Under the pieces are notes generated by a model that had not been told where the DNA came from, did no database searches, and saw only the letters and a list, made by a program, of their open reading frames with translations. A stretch of DNA of 64,000 nt from positions 714,003 through 778,002 of the forward strand of contig NC_030987.1 in assembly GCF_000149955.1 (NCBI RefSeq), given 5' to 3'. The position numbers were made by a program, and so were the translations under genes. How positions within the stretch are numbered: position 1 is the first letter of the stretch; every line of letters starts with the position of its first letter. Below, piece after piece: positions 46,001 through 55,875 of the stretch. The DNA comes from Fusarium oxysporum f. sp. lycopersici 4287 (taxonomy: Eukaryota; Ascomycota; Sordariomycetes; Hypocreales; Nectriaceae).

Positions 46001-47109
46001 GAGCCATGAGTCTAAGACGTCTTGTGTGGTTGAAGCCGGAGGCCAAGCGACGCCGTGACAGAGACTTTCTTGCTGTCATCATGCATCAAAGCTAACTCTT
46101 CCCGTTATAACATTTCGAACCTAAAAGGACCTACAAAATAAGCATGTTTTAAAAACGCAACTGCTGAGTGATAGCAGCCATTTCTGGACGTAAAGTCCCA
46201 TTGCGCTACAGCGGCCTCAAGGAGCAAGAAAACTTCTGACTTTCAGTAAGGGTGTCAAAAATCAACTACTCTAAAGACCCACAAAGTTATACTAAACTTA
46301 CCTGAATCTTTTTGTCGCTTAGGATATAGAGGTCCCAAGTTTTCTTACTCCCTGAGGGGCAGCTCAACGGCCTACGGAGGCCGAGACCCAAGGGTGCATT
46401 GGCCATTGAGTTTTCATGATATGATCTTTGCGTAACTGTTGAGACGTCAACAGAACCATGACAATAAATGTCACAGTCCATCAATTGATGTATGGGATAT
46501 CTCAAAATATCATAGACAATAGCTCACCGCATATACAGACTGTTGATGACACAATACATCAATTCTTGAAGGGCCGGCGTCTTCCGGAGGTCAATCCTTC
46601 ATCCTCCGTCACAATCAGCGGTCCGCTTCCGATGGCTGCCCGGTCCACCCGGTATCACGCCAACCAGACATCGTACGATGCTCCCATATTTCATAACACC
46701 AGCATTTCATTTGTCCACAACCTGAGGCTGAAAAAAAAAGTCTCAAACAAGATCTAGAAAGAGAGGCGCCAATGTACGTGATAAGTCATCATATATGTGT
46801 CTCTTGTAATGGATGGGCCGGGCCGTGAAAGGGTTCGTGCTGAATGACGCCCAGCCCAGTTATAAAAATTTCGCCATTCTCTCGTGATCTCCCTTCTTCC
46901 CCAGATAAACTCGATCGATTTTGTTCTTTTCCCTCTCTAAAGAAGCTAGTAAAAGCTAGACCTGTCGAAAGATAAAAAAGCAAAAGGATTCTTACCAATT
47001 ACATGCGTGTCTTTCTTCGCAAGGATCCTTCCTCGCTTGCAGCGATCACGACAATCCCTGGTCTAGAATAAGCCAAATCGAACGACATTTTGCAACTGCG
47101 GAATTGAGG
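43081..47109. other. Long intergenic region, 4 kb, with HMGR leader and a MITE-like copy
   Basis: 43480-43575 is purine-rich on the plus strand, that is, a pyrimidine-rich leader for the minus-strand HMGR gene. Copy D of the MITE-like family is at 46215-46357. The rest (about 3.5 kb) shows no gene or RNA; it is an open place for long untranslated leaders or regulatory DNA of two well-expressed genes. Confidence 0.55.
46215..46357 (-). repeat. MITE-like element, copy D (best preserved)
   Basis: 143 bp with terminal inverted repeats of about 22 bp: CCTCAAGGAGCAAGAAAACTT on the left (first 20 of them at 46215-46234) and, on the right (46337-46357), the complement of CAGGGAGTAAGAAAACTT plus flanking CCT. 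It matches copy A in reverse orientation along its whole length. No coding capacity. It lies in the upstream region of the oleate-hydratase-family gene, about 750 bp before the start. Confidence 0.8.
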
Positions 47110-48864
47110 ATGGATGACAAACACGAAAATTCGCCCGATGAGAACAACGGGGTTATTAGCCTCAGCAACAGCCCGGAGAGCACTAATGACGCCGATGCGA
47201 AGGGTCCTCATGTGTGGCTTGTCGGCGGCGGTATTGCATCTATTGCCGCCGCGGTCTTTCTGATCGAAGATGCGAAGGTCCCGGGTGATCATATCCACAT
47301 TCTCGAGGCATCGGCGAAAGCTGGTGGATCAATGGCAACGTTTTCGAAGCCATCATGGGACACAGGGTATCGAGTATCTGCGATTCGCAAGATGAGTCTC
47401 ACTTATCATTGCTTGTATGGGATGTTGGAGAAGGTACCGTCGGACTTTGAGGGCGAGACACTGGCCGCCAAATTACACCGATTCAACCAAGCAAGGAGAA
47501 AATTGGGCGCTTCAGGAACGAGATTGGTGAGGCAGGTCATTGATGACCATGGAAATGAGAAGCCTGAAGCGGTTGATGTGAGCACAATGGGTTTGAGTGT
47601 CAAGAACCAATGTGACTTGATGAGAGTTGTTCTCGAGACGGAGGAGGAGCTGGAGGGCCTTGAGATCCAGGCTCTGTTCGAACCGGACTTCTTCGAGACG
47701 AACTTTTGGGACTTATGGTCATCGCTCAATCGGTTCCATCCCTGGTGTAGTGCTGTTGAGTTCAGGCGGTGCCTGCATAGGATGTTGCACGAGTTTCCCA
47801 ACATGGGGACACTATCTGGCGTGGAACAGGCTCCTGAGGAGGACTTTGAGGCAATTATTAAGCCATTAATGCAGCATCTGAAGGCGATGAATGTTGAGTT
47901 TCGGCACGGTAAGTTCCGGTTTTCGTTCGAAGGGATAACGCTGACCTGTGTAGGCATTCAAGTTAGCGGTCTGGAGATTGAGGACATCGGATCCGACTTC
48001 AGAGTGTCTGCGCTGAAAACATACCAAGACAGCAAGCATGTCTTGATAAAAACGGGGCCTGATGACCTTGTCCTTCTCACACTCGGCTCTCTCACATCTG
48101 GAATGGGTTACGGCACAAATGACCAACCGCCGCCGACGATGGAGCTTCGCGATTCAGCACCGCACGAACTCGACCCCTCGTGGACCTTCTGGGATAGACT
48201 TGCGCTCGACCGCCCAAAGACATTTGGTAACCCAGAAGCATTCTTCGACCGACCTTCAAAGTCAACATGGCTCTCCTTCACCGTCACGCTTCGCGACCCA
48301 GCATTCTTTGAGCACTTACGTACCTGGACCGGCACACTAACAGGAGCTGTACCATTAATAACCTTCCGCGACTGTCCCTGGATGCTCTCCCTCACCATCC
48401 CTCAACAACCATACGTAAGGGATCAACCGGACGATGTCTTCGTATTCTGGGGCTACGGCCTCTTCCCAGACCAACAAGGCCGCTATGTTAGAAAACCCAT
48501 GCTCGAATGCACAGGCGCCGAAATCCTCACCGAGCTTCTTCACCTCATGGCCTTTCCCCTGCAACCAACCCTTGAGCGATCCATCACAATTCCCTGCCTG
48601 ATGCCGTTAATCGGAAGTCCATTCTTGACACGGAAGAAGGGCGATCGACCAAAGGTTATACCTGATGGAAGCAAGAACTTGGGTTTGATGGGACAGTTTG
48701 TTGAGATTGAGAGGGAGGTGACGTTTACGATGGAGTATTCGGTTAGGTCGGCGCAGTTGGCTGTTTATGGACTGATGGGGTTGGATAAGAAACCTCCAGG
48801 GGTTATGGGTGAGGATCATTCTGTCCTGACGTTGGGGATGGCGTTGAAGACGATGATGACTTGA
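47110..48864 (+). CDS. Oleate hydratase family flavoprotein (MCRA-like)
   Basis: FAD enzyme related to bacterial oleate hydratases (myosin-cross-reactive-antigen family), which add water to cis-9 double bonds of fatty acids. About 569 aa after removing one intron; ATG at 47110. Seen: FAD fold VWLVGGGIASIAAAVFL, IHILEASAKAGGSMAT, and the typical FFETNFWDLWSSLNRFHPWCSAVEFRRCL segment. The 45-nt stretch at 47909-47953 has perfect intron ends (GTAAGT...TGTAG). It is a multiple of three without a stop, so its retention keeps the frame; removing it gives the family-like FRHGIQVSGLE. The conserved GGRM region after the FAD fold reads SAIRKM, so classical activity is uncertain. Fungal members are scattered, and ancient transfer from bacteria has been proposed for the family. 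Confidence 0.82.
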   Translation: MDDKHENSPDENNGVISLSNSPESTNDADAKGPHVWLVGGGIASIAAAVFLIEDAKVPGDHIHILEASAKAGGSMATFSKPSWDTGYRVSAIRKMSLTYHCLYGMLEKVPSDFEGETLAAKLHRFNQARRKLGASGTRLVRQVIDDHGNEKPEAVDVSTMGLSVKNQCDLMRVVLETEEELEGLEIQALFEPDFFETNFWDLWSSLNRFHPWCSAVEFRRCLHRMLHEFPNMGTLSGVEQAPEEDFEAIIKPLMQHLKAMNVEFRHGKFRFSFEGITLTCVGIQVSGLEIEDIGSDFRVSALKTYQDSKHVLIKTGPDDLVLLTLGSLTSGMGYGTNDQPPPTMELRDSAPHELDPSWTFWDRLALDRPKTFGNPEAFFDRPSKSTWLSFTVTLRDPAFFEHLRTWTGTLTGAVPLITFRDCPWMLSLTIPQQPYVRDQPDDVFVFWGYGLFPDQQGRYVRKPMLECTGAEILTELLHLMAFPLQPTLERSITIPCLMPLIGSPFLTRKKGDRPKVIPDGSKNLGLMGQFVEIEREVTFTMEYSVRSAQLAVYGLMGLDKKPPGVMGEDHSVLTLGMALKTMMT

Positions 48865-49872
48865 GGGGACTGTAACTGATTCGGAAAAGGCGTAAGGAAA
48901 AGCAACAAAATTGCGGGAGGGCTGAGACATGCTTAGCTTGATCACATGTATAGTAAAACGGGACTCAAAGGTTTTTTGATAGGGAAATGGATGTTTTGAC
49001 TACTTTAAGTGACCGAAATATGTTAGATGTTTGCTGCGAGTACGGCTTCATTATTCGAAGCTAGGAAAGGCAAATCTTAGGGCCTCGATTCTAAGCAATG
49101 AAAAGGTTTAGGTAATTTAGCATAGGTTTAGGGTGCTCTTTATCAGATTCAGGTCCCATTATAATGGATTCTTGCTCGAGGTTGTTTGGCAATCTCTATG
49201 AGGCTTTCTGCAACAATAGATAGGTACCTTAGTTATACAGCGTGAATAAGAATGAATGGGTATCAATGCTGTTTGTATATCGAAGGCCTCTAGGCAATAG
49301 ATCTATTATTGTGTGTTGTCTGTGCTAGTTAGGGGGACATCTCGTGTAGATAATATCCAGCAGCATGGTCAAACCTCGATCCTCCAACATATCCCCCTTT
49401 TATATACACTCAAGATATATATTATCACTCTTTTAACATCTATATCCCTATATCAAGCACTCCATATCCGAAAATGCGTCGATACCCTTGCATTCTAGTG
49501 GTTTTGAGCCCAGTGCCTCCTCGACACTGCCGCGACCGGGCGAGTTCCCTCTCGGGGTCCCTCCAGGGGGCACGCTTGAGCTCATACCTCAAGTCAATGG
49601 TAAGCCTGAGGCTGCCTTGCCCTGGCCCATCCGCACCTTCTTTTAATTCCCCCGACAACGGACTGGGCTAAGGTAGCCTTCTTCTTCCCCTCTTCTTCTT
49701 TTTCTCCTCCCCAACCTTCTTCCGCCTTCTCACTTCAACGTTCACATCTTCCTCATCTACAAACAAACACAACACTTCACCAAACTTTCATCCCGTTTTC
49801 TCCTCATCTTTCCTTCCATTCTTCACTGTCACTTGACTCCATTTCTCCACTTGTTCCGTCACCGTTGCCGTC
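48865..49872. other. Intergenic, 1 kb, with MITE-like copy and CT-rich leader
   Basis: Copy B of the repeat is at 49070-49175. From 49670 to 49872 the DNA is C/T-rich, as in the leader of the following gene. A 180-bp stretch at 49475-49660 has GC-rich inverted repeats and a TAGTGG box resembling part of a Pol III internal promoter; see findings. Confidence 0.5.
49070..49175 (+). repeat. MITE-like element, copy B
   Basis: About 106 bp. Left half at 49076-49123 matches copy A with few changes (CTTAGG-CCTC--TTCTAAG--ATGAAAAG--TTAGGTAA). Ends are degenerate inverted repeats (GCAAATCTT on the left, GGATTCTTGC on the right). Confidence 0.65.
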
Positions 49873-51996
49873 ATGGCTTTCGCGCACGACGCAACTCTGC
49901 AGCTTGTTGCGCGGGTGCAGCTTGAAGAACTCATTGCGTTCAAGGCACAGTACCCAGAGCAAGATGTCTGGCCACCTTACATCCACGACTTGGAGGCTAT
50001 TCGTCCCCACTTAGAACTTATTACCGTAGGGGGCGTAGTGTTCAACGAAGAGGCTATCAATGCTCGTGTAAACAAAGGCTTTTTTGCCGCCGAGTATGAT
50101 CTCGAAGAGCTTCGCGCTACATCTCCTTCTGCCACGGCACCTACTCGCCAGGTCTATGGACCCGTTACCGCTGCTGCTGGCACCACGGGTAAGCAATATC
50201 AACGCACCCAGATCATCACATCACTGACTGGCTTCCTTAGACGAGTTTCGCGTAGACGGACAGTCGGACAACGTCGAAGAGGATGCCTAGGAGCCCCATT
50301 TGACTGACTCCACTACTGCCACTATTGCCTCTTCTTCCGACTCTGCCAGCGACGTTATGACCACCCCTCCTCGTGTTACTCCTGCTGCCAGTTCTGTGGA
50401 GATCGCATATCAGAATGCTTTCGCCCGTCTTGATGCCGCTCTTCGAGGTAAAGCACGATCTGCCTGTGTAAACTAATTTCCTTACTAATATTATACCAGC
50501 TCGAGATGATAGCCTCTCTGACATCTATTCCGATGACAATGTTGGTGCTCCTCCGAAGATCCTCTCGGAGTTGGAGACTGTCCACTCAAACAATAGCAAG
50601 GTCTCAAAGGTCACGGAAACTGCTCTTGCTTTCCTCTCCCAAACGGATGTGGGTCACATAATTGAAGCCCAGGCCCAGAGTTCCAGTCAGTCAATTTCTT
50701 CCCGAGAGGCAGAACATGGGACCCCTTCAAAGGACTCGGCTACCCACGATGTCGAAAGTGTCCGCATTGAGGCTGCATCCCCAGCACCAACGACTCACCT
50801 CCACCACGATGAGGTTGATGAGGACCTTATTTCTTTTGATGAGGATCCCACTCCTGCCGGCACTATCCCGATTACTATTGCGGATGGTTTCCCTCCTACA
50901 AGCACTTTCGCTAAGGAGGTTGAAGAGGTTGAGAGTGGCAATGTCGCGCTCGATGTTAACCCTACCACCGACCACTCTGTCGAGTCTGGGACCGAGCTTC
51001 CGGTGAAGACCTCCGAAGACATCCCCTTCTCCACCAAGGGAACTACTTCGGCCCCCGATGATGGGTTAACTGTCGCTGCTGGGGCACAGTGCGCAGCTAT
51101 ATCCATTACCGGTGACGACACAGTTACACCTCCAGCCAGTGTTCACGAGGATGACAATGTTGTCAAGTGCTTCAAATGTGCCAATGACTGTGTTGAAAAT
51201 GTCATCACATGCGCTTGCAACCATCAGTATTGTGCTGATTGTCTCAATGACATGGTCAAGGCTTCAATCCATGGGCCTACTCCTTTCCCTCCTGTCTGTT
51301 GCAAAATTCCAATCCCCGTTGACATCAACTCTTCTTTCTTCGAGAAGAATACTTTGTACGATTTCCTGTGGAAGAAATTTGTGGCGTCTGATGTCGGTGA
51401 ACAGGGTGGTGTCGGTGAACGGGGTGAGAAGTCGCTTCCTTCTCTTCCCTCTCTTCCCTCGCTTTCGATCGAGGAGAAAACGGAGTACTCCTTCAGTGGA
51501 TTTGGTGCAGAAGAAGCCTATAATGAGACTAAGTGTCACTTGTGTCACAAGGTTATTGAAAAGGGCTTGTGTGAGTAACATTCTGTTGCATCCCGTACCA
51601 GGCTAACAACCCCTCTTCATAGATTGCCCTGACTGTTGCTACCAATGCAACAACAGCAGAGCGGCCTGCAAATGCGACTGGTGGGATGGCCGTCAGCGCC
51701 GTGAAAAGGGCGAGGCTATCGTCAAAGCGTCATCTTTTCAGACTGCTCAACCTCAGGTTGCACCCTTTCGAGGACAACGAAAGCAGTTTGGGGGCATTTT
51801 CGAACGCAACAATGGAACACGTTGTACCGAGACCCAGAATGGAGCTTGCCAGCACCCATTGATGAAGCAAGTGAAGTTGTCGGGTCGATGCTTTGACTGT
51901 CAGCACATGCTGCCTGCGTTCCTGTGGCAATGCACACGCTGCAAGTATTCAGTTTGCAAGCATTGTGGTAACAAGCGGGGAATATTCTCCCATTGA
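49873..51996 (+). CDS. RING/IBR-type (RBR-like) ubiquitin ligase candidate with an in-frame TAG
   Basis: Four exons, 49873-50188, 50241-50447, 50500-51570 and 51623-51996, in one frame; without the stop, about 654 aa. The N-terminal two thirds are acidic and disordered. A first cysteine module, CFKCANDCVENVITC with HQYCADCL and FPPVCC, is RING1-like. A second, CHLCHKVIEKGLYCPDC across the last intron, and a third, CFDCQHMLPAFLWQCTRCKYSVCKHC, resemble IBR/RING2 parts, though the canonical catalytic Cys context is not obvious. A TAG codon lies at 50288-50290 early in exon 2, and protein-like sequence continues in the same frame beyond it. A 39-nt in-frame GT-AG stretch (about 50252-50290) ending in that TAG could be an intron and remove it, but it would be shorter than any other here. 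It is convergent with a related gene downstream. Confidence 0.6.
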
Positions 51997-53604
51997 TGTT
52001 TCTACATTGACGACGGAAAGGCTATGGGATGTGTTGATGAGTTGGTGGAAATGGTAGGGTGTGCCATGGTGCGACGATGATGAGTGATGATGATGTGCTG
52101 GTGTTGGAAAGCAGTCATGATGGTGGGAGAAGGTCGCGACGATGGAGGGTGGTCTTGTGTGATCCAGTGTGCTCTGTCTTTGTCAAGAGTAGATATCGTA
52201 GGCTGTAAGATAGAAAGAATGTCGATGAGTTTTGTATTTAAGTTGTTTCCTATTTGACTGGGACCTTTTATGCTGATGTTTGGTGTCGAATGTAAGTTAT
52301 GAAAGGCCTTGCTATACTGAACCTGACGAAGTGTTCTCTTACCTCCGCCTATGTATTTCTGGGATGGACAGTGTATGCACCATATGGAAGTCAGTTTTCT
52401 AGAAGCAACAGCCAAGGTGGTCTGATACCTTCTACCAATCCATGTGAAGCACCCTGTATTATCTTTGTGACAAACGAGACCTCTTTCCTTGTTCTTTTTT
52501 TTTTTTTTTAAGATTTTAGAGGCCAGATTGAATGAGTTTAAACGACAAATTATCTACAAAAGTCTAGCTTGGCACCTTTGTCTCACGATGTGTTCCCGTT
52601 GCATGACAAACTTTGACACGGCCTTGTCATTACATGAGCTTGTGCGGTAAGCGTCGCATCAGATATTGTTTTCTTTGCGGCCTGACTGGTGACAAATATT
52701 TTCATTGCGCTCTAACAATGTATCCAGGTTGCTCCGTTTGGTCTGCGGTGGTATTTTGAGAAGCTGAGAATTCCTCGATGCTTCAATCACAACTTGCTCG
52801 GCCTTGGTGGGCATCCACCTGGGGTCGTGTACCATGTGTTCTCCTCTAAACGCTTTCTGAGGCTTTTTGGACACGAAAATTACGAAGAGTTGGATTAGGA
52901 TCTTTGTCTTTTGCATCAATATATGCTGTAGTTCTGCTTCTGCCGCGCAATGCAACATCCTCAACCATCCTAGCGACTACTTAGATGAGCTTAAGTTCAG
53001 TCTACCCTTTACCTACCGGATTATTCTTTTATAATTCATCGTTTGGCGTCAAGTATGCACCCTGGGAACACCCTCATATACTAAATCTGCTGAGAAGTTA
53101 TCTAATTTGTTCATTATGGTTCCCATGCCACACCCTTGAGAGGAAGAAATAAGACTTATGCTGTAGTAATTGGCTAGGTGTTATAGTAAAATGTCTAAGT
53201 AATGAGCTAATTGTGTTATTTGCAGTTAGGTATGTGACTAATAGCTTAAAGTGAGGTCAATTGCGCGATGCAAGCATCAGCTATCAGGCCTATTAACTCA
53301 AAATAACACTCTCAAAAACACAATTCGGGAGCATACCAACTACACACATAATAGCCCAGGAAAGGTTTTTTTTAGAGAGCTTATAATCACCACACAGAAC
53401 ATAATACAGGAAGACATTTCCTATTATTGTATTCATACAGTACTATTACAAAACTCCAACGGGGGCGACGTCTATAAGCTCCGGGCAGCTCCTTACTACC
53501 CTCAGCCCCAGCCTTTCCATCACCCATACCATCTCCAAGTTGCAGACGAATATGCTGCAACACCCAGGACTCCTCCGAGCCTATACGGGACCAAATCTCC
53601 CACT
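51997..53604. other. Intergenic, 1.6 kb, between the two convergent RBR-like genes
   Basis: No supported gene. A poly-T tract lies at 52496-52509. One plus-strand frame (53251-53964) only overlaps the downstream gene in antisense. Confidence 0.55.
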
Positions 53605-55142
53605 CTATTCATTGTAATAATGCTCCAACCAGTCGTTTATCTGAGCAACAGCGCGGTCTCGGCAGCCATGGCAAACACGAACGGAGCAGGCAATACACTC
53701 AAAAGTGTAGAGGTGTATTCCCACACGGCACACTCTACAGTTGGCTGGGCCCTCCACTCTCTGCCAGTCGTGGTCGCACAACACAGCGGGGAGCCGACGG
53801 TTAGCGTTGGGAGCTGCCGGAGCAGGCTGCGGCGGTGGTGGAGGAGCATCAAGTTGGTGTTGTTGAAGGGCAGGAATGCTCCCCTATTGACACTCGCATC
53901 CCCCATATTCTTCACCGCAGATGTAGCAGAACTCATGACCGCAGAGACACACTACGAGATATAAGTCAGTAAATGTGAAAAGGGTTGGCGGACATGTTTG
54001 GAGACTTACCCAGATGTGTGCAGCCACCATTCCGCTCGATGAGGTGGCCGCAGCGTGCACATCGCTTCCAGCCTTCGCTCTCCGCGAGAGCCAAGGCCTG
54101 GGCCCTCTCAACCTGCTGCTCACAGGCGCCGGTATGCGCCTTGTTCTTGCAATTGGTGCAAGTGATCTCGTTGCAAGCAGGGCACTGCTCCTCGTCCCTG
54201 TAGCACGGCTCACCAGAGTCGGAAATGTTCTTGGGTGGAATGAACTTGAGGCATTGACGGTTGCTGCAATAAGTTCGATCCCTTGTCTCGTGCTCAACCA
54301 ATTTCTCGCGATACCGCTGTACGACATTCTCAGGTAGATGCTGTTCGATGAGTCTGAGGGGGATCTCTTCATCGCAGCAATCTGGGGGGAAGTGCCAAGG
54401 GGACGTAAGGGATAGTTCGAACGTTCTGATGAGGCATGGACAGCAATAGTCATGCTCGCATGGCACCTGTTGGACTGTCATGATCGGGAACATTTCCTCG
54501 CAGCAGATGCATTCCTTCGTTTCTGTTTGCGCAGACGCTTGTGTCGCAGGGTCTTCCCGGGGCGGCGTTTTGTTGATCCTGCTGCTCTGTCTCTTCGCCA
54601 TGTTCGTCATCTGATGGGCCATCAGAAAGAGGGTCAAACATGCCTTCAAGATCCTCATCGGTTTCGTCGTCAACGGTCATTTCGTCGTCTGAGATGTTGT
54701 CTTGGGTATCTGATTCCCCATTGAGCTGATACTCCTCTGCGTCTTCTCCAAGCTCGAAGTCTGATATCCCGTCAGAAAGGTCATCAAGCATATCTTGAAG
54801 ATCCGTGTCATGTGCTCCATCAAGGTTCATTTCGTCGTCTGGATCGTCTGATTCCTCGGAGTCTTCCCCAGGTTGGAAGACTGACTCTCCGTCAGAGGGA
54901 TCATCAAGCATGTCACGAGCATACTCGTCACCTTCATCGTCAAGGTTCTTATCGTCACCAAGGTTCACTTCGTCGTTTGAACTGTCTTCTTGTCCATCTG
55001 GTTCCTCACTAAAGGGGCGCTCAGGTGTCCCCGCGTAATGACGGTTTCGCTGGTTACTAGCTTCAGATAAGAGCCTCTCTACGGTGAGAGCCATACCGTT
55101 CTCAATCGAGGCTTCCCGGTGGTAGTCCTGTCGCGCGTCCAT
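53605..55142 (-). pseudogene. RBR-type E3 ubiquitin ligase with a frameshift and an in-frame TAG
   Basis: Starts at the ATG at 55142 (MDARQDYHREAS). Residues about 40-165 form three acidic repeats of some 40 residues (cores MLDDPSDGESVF, MLDDLSDGISDF, MFDPLSDGPSDD). After EQQDQQNAA the frame must move by one base, near 54556-54562 in a C3G4 run; removing one base gives PEDPATQASAQTETKECICC. Then RING1 (CICCEEMFP, PCEHDYCCPCL, FPPDCC), IBR (CSNRQCLKFIPP, CPACNEITCTNC) and RING2 (CARCGHLIERNGGCTHL, then CLCGHEFCYICG after the intron 53952-54009) follow in order. A TAG at 53884-53886 comes right after GGCECQ, yet the same frame goes on for about 90 codons, with a Pro-rich linker and a further Cys-rich part (CDHDWQRV, CRVCRVGIHLY, CIACSVRVCHGC), to a stop at 53605-53607. 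An intact copy would be a full RBR ligase of about 490 aa. Confidence 0.65.
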
Positions 55143-55875
55143 GACGAAAGTTGATGGGAAGTTACAAGCAGAAATAGCGGAGGATGAAGGAGGAAAACGA
55201 ATATTACCGAACAGAGTTTTATTAAGTTTTAGGGGTAGAATAAAAAGGCAAACAGTTATTTCTTGGTGATCTATGCAGCTTCCAGGCAGCCGGCTCGCAG
55301 TGTTGAGCGTGAAACGCTGTCCATACTTCTTGTACCAAAGCTTATGACAGAGACACACCACTTAAACACAATTCAAGAACTATACTTAATGATCATACTT
55401 TTGCAAGGTATATCAACGAAAACCTCTCTCAGTTAACGTACTTATGACGTTTTTTTATCCAAAGCCATCGTCAGACGCATCTCGAGACCTCTTTGAGCTT
55501 CTTTTGTGGGCTCTGAAGGCTTCACTCAGCACAGACACTGGAGCCTCAATGGACGCCGAGACGGTTGCAGCCAAACAAGAGTATGAGTATCTACTGCCAT
55601 CTGGTTTACTTCTATGCTTGTTTACTTTCTTCTTTCGGTCGTCTCCTCTGACAGCGTTGGGGACTTGGCTGCGATGAGGAGCAGCCCTCAGGGATAGCAT
55701 AAAGCTGAGGACTTTAGTCCAAAGGGACATAAAGCTTAGGTAAGTTGAGCATGATTTAGGATCACTTGAACTGACTCTTTGACTTGCCTACTTGGCCCTT
55801 TGGCGCAGCAGGTCTCAGTTCTCCCAACCCCTCGACGAAGCCCCAACGACAAACACCCCTTCCACCTTCAATCAC
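55143..55875. other. Intergenic, 730 bp, with MITE-like copy C
   Basis: Leader of the RBR-type gene, then the diverged repeat copy at 55686-55798. The 77-aa open frame at 55444 has no recognisable features. Confidence 0.55.
55686..55798 (+). repeat. MITE-like element, copy C (diverged)
   Basis: Starts with CCTCAGGGATAGCATAAAGCT, which matches the family's terminal repeat, and carries the core TTAGGTAAGTTGAGCAT at 55737-55753. The right end is degenerate, so its limit is approximate. Confidence 0.5.

Noticed and set aside
53251..53964. 237-codon plus-strand frame
   Set aside because: Its second half is antisense to the RBR-type gene; its first half is AT-rich low-quality coding sequence.
55444..55677. 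77-codon frame next to MITE-like copy C
   Set aside because: Short, no features, adjacent to repeat DNA.
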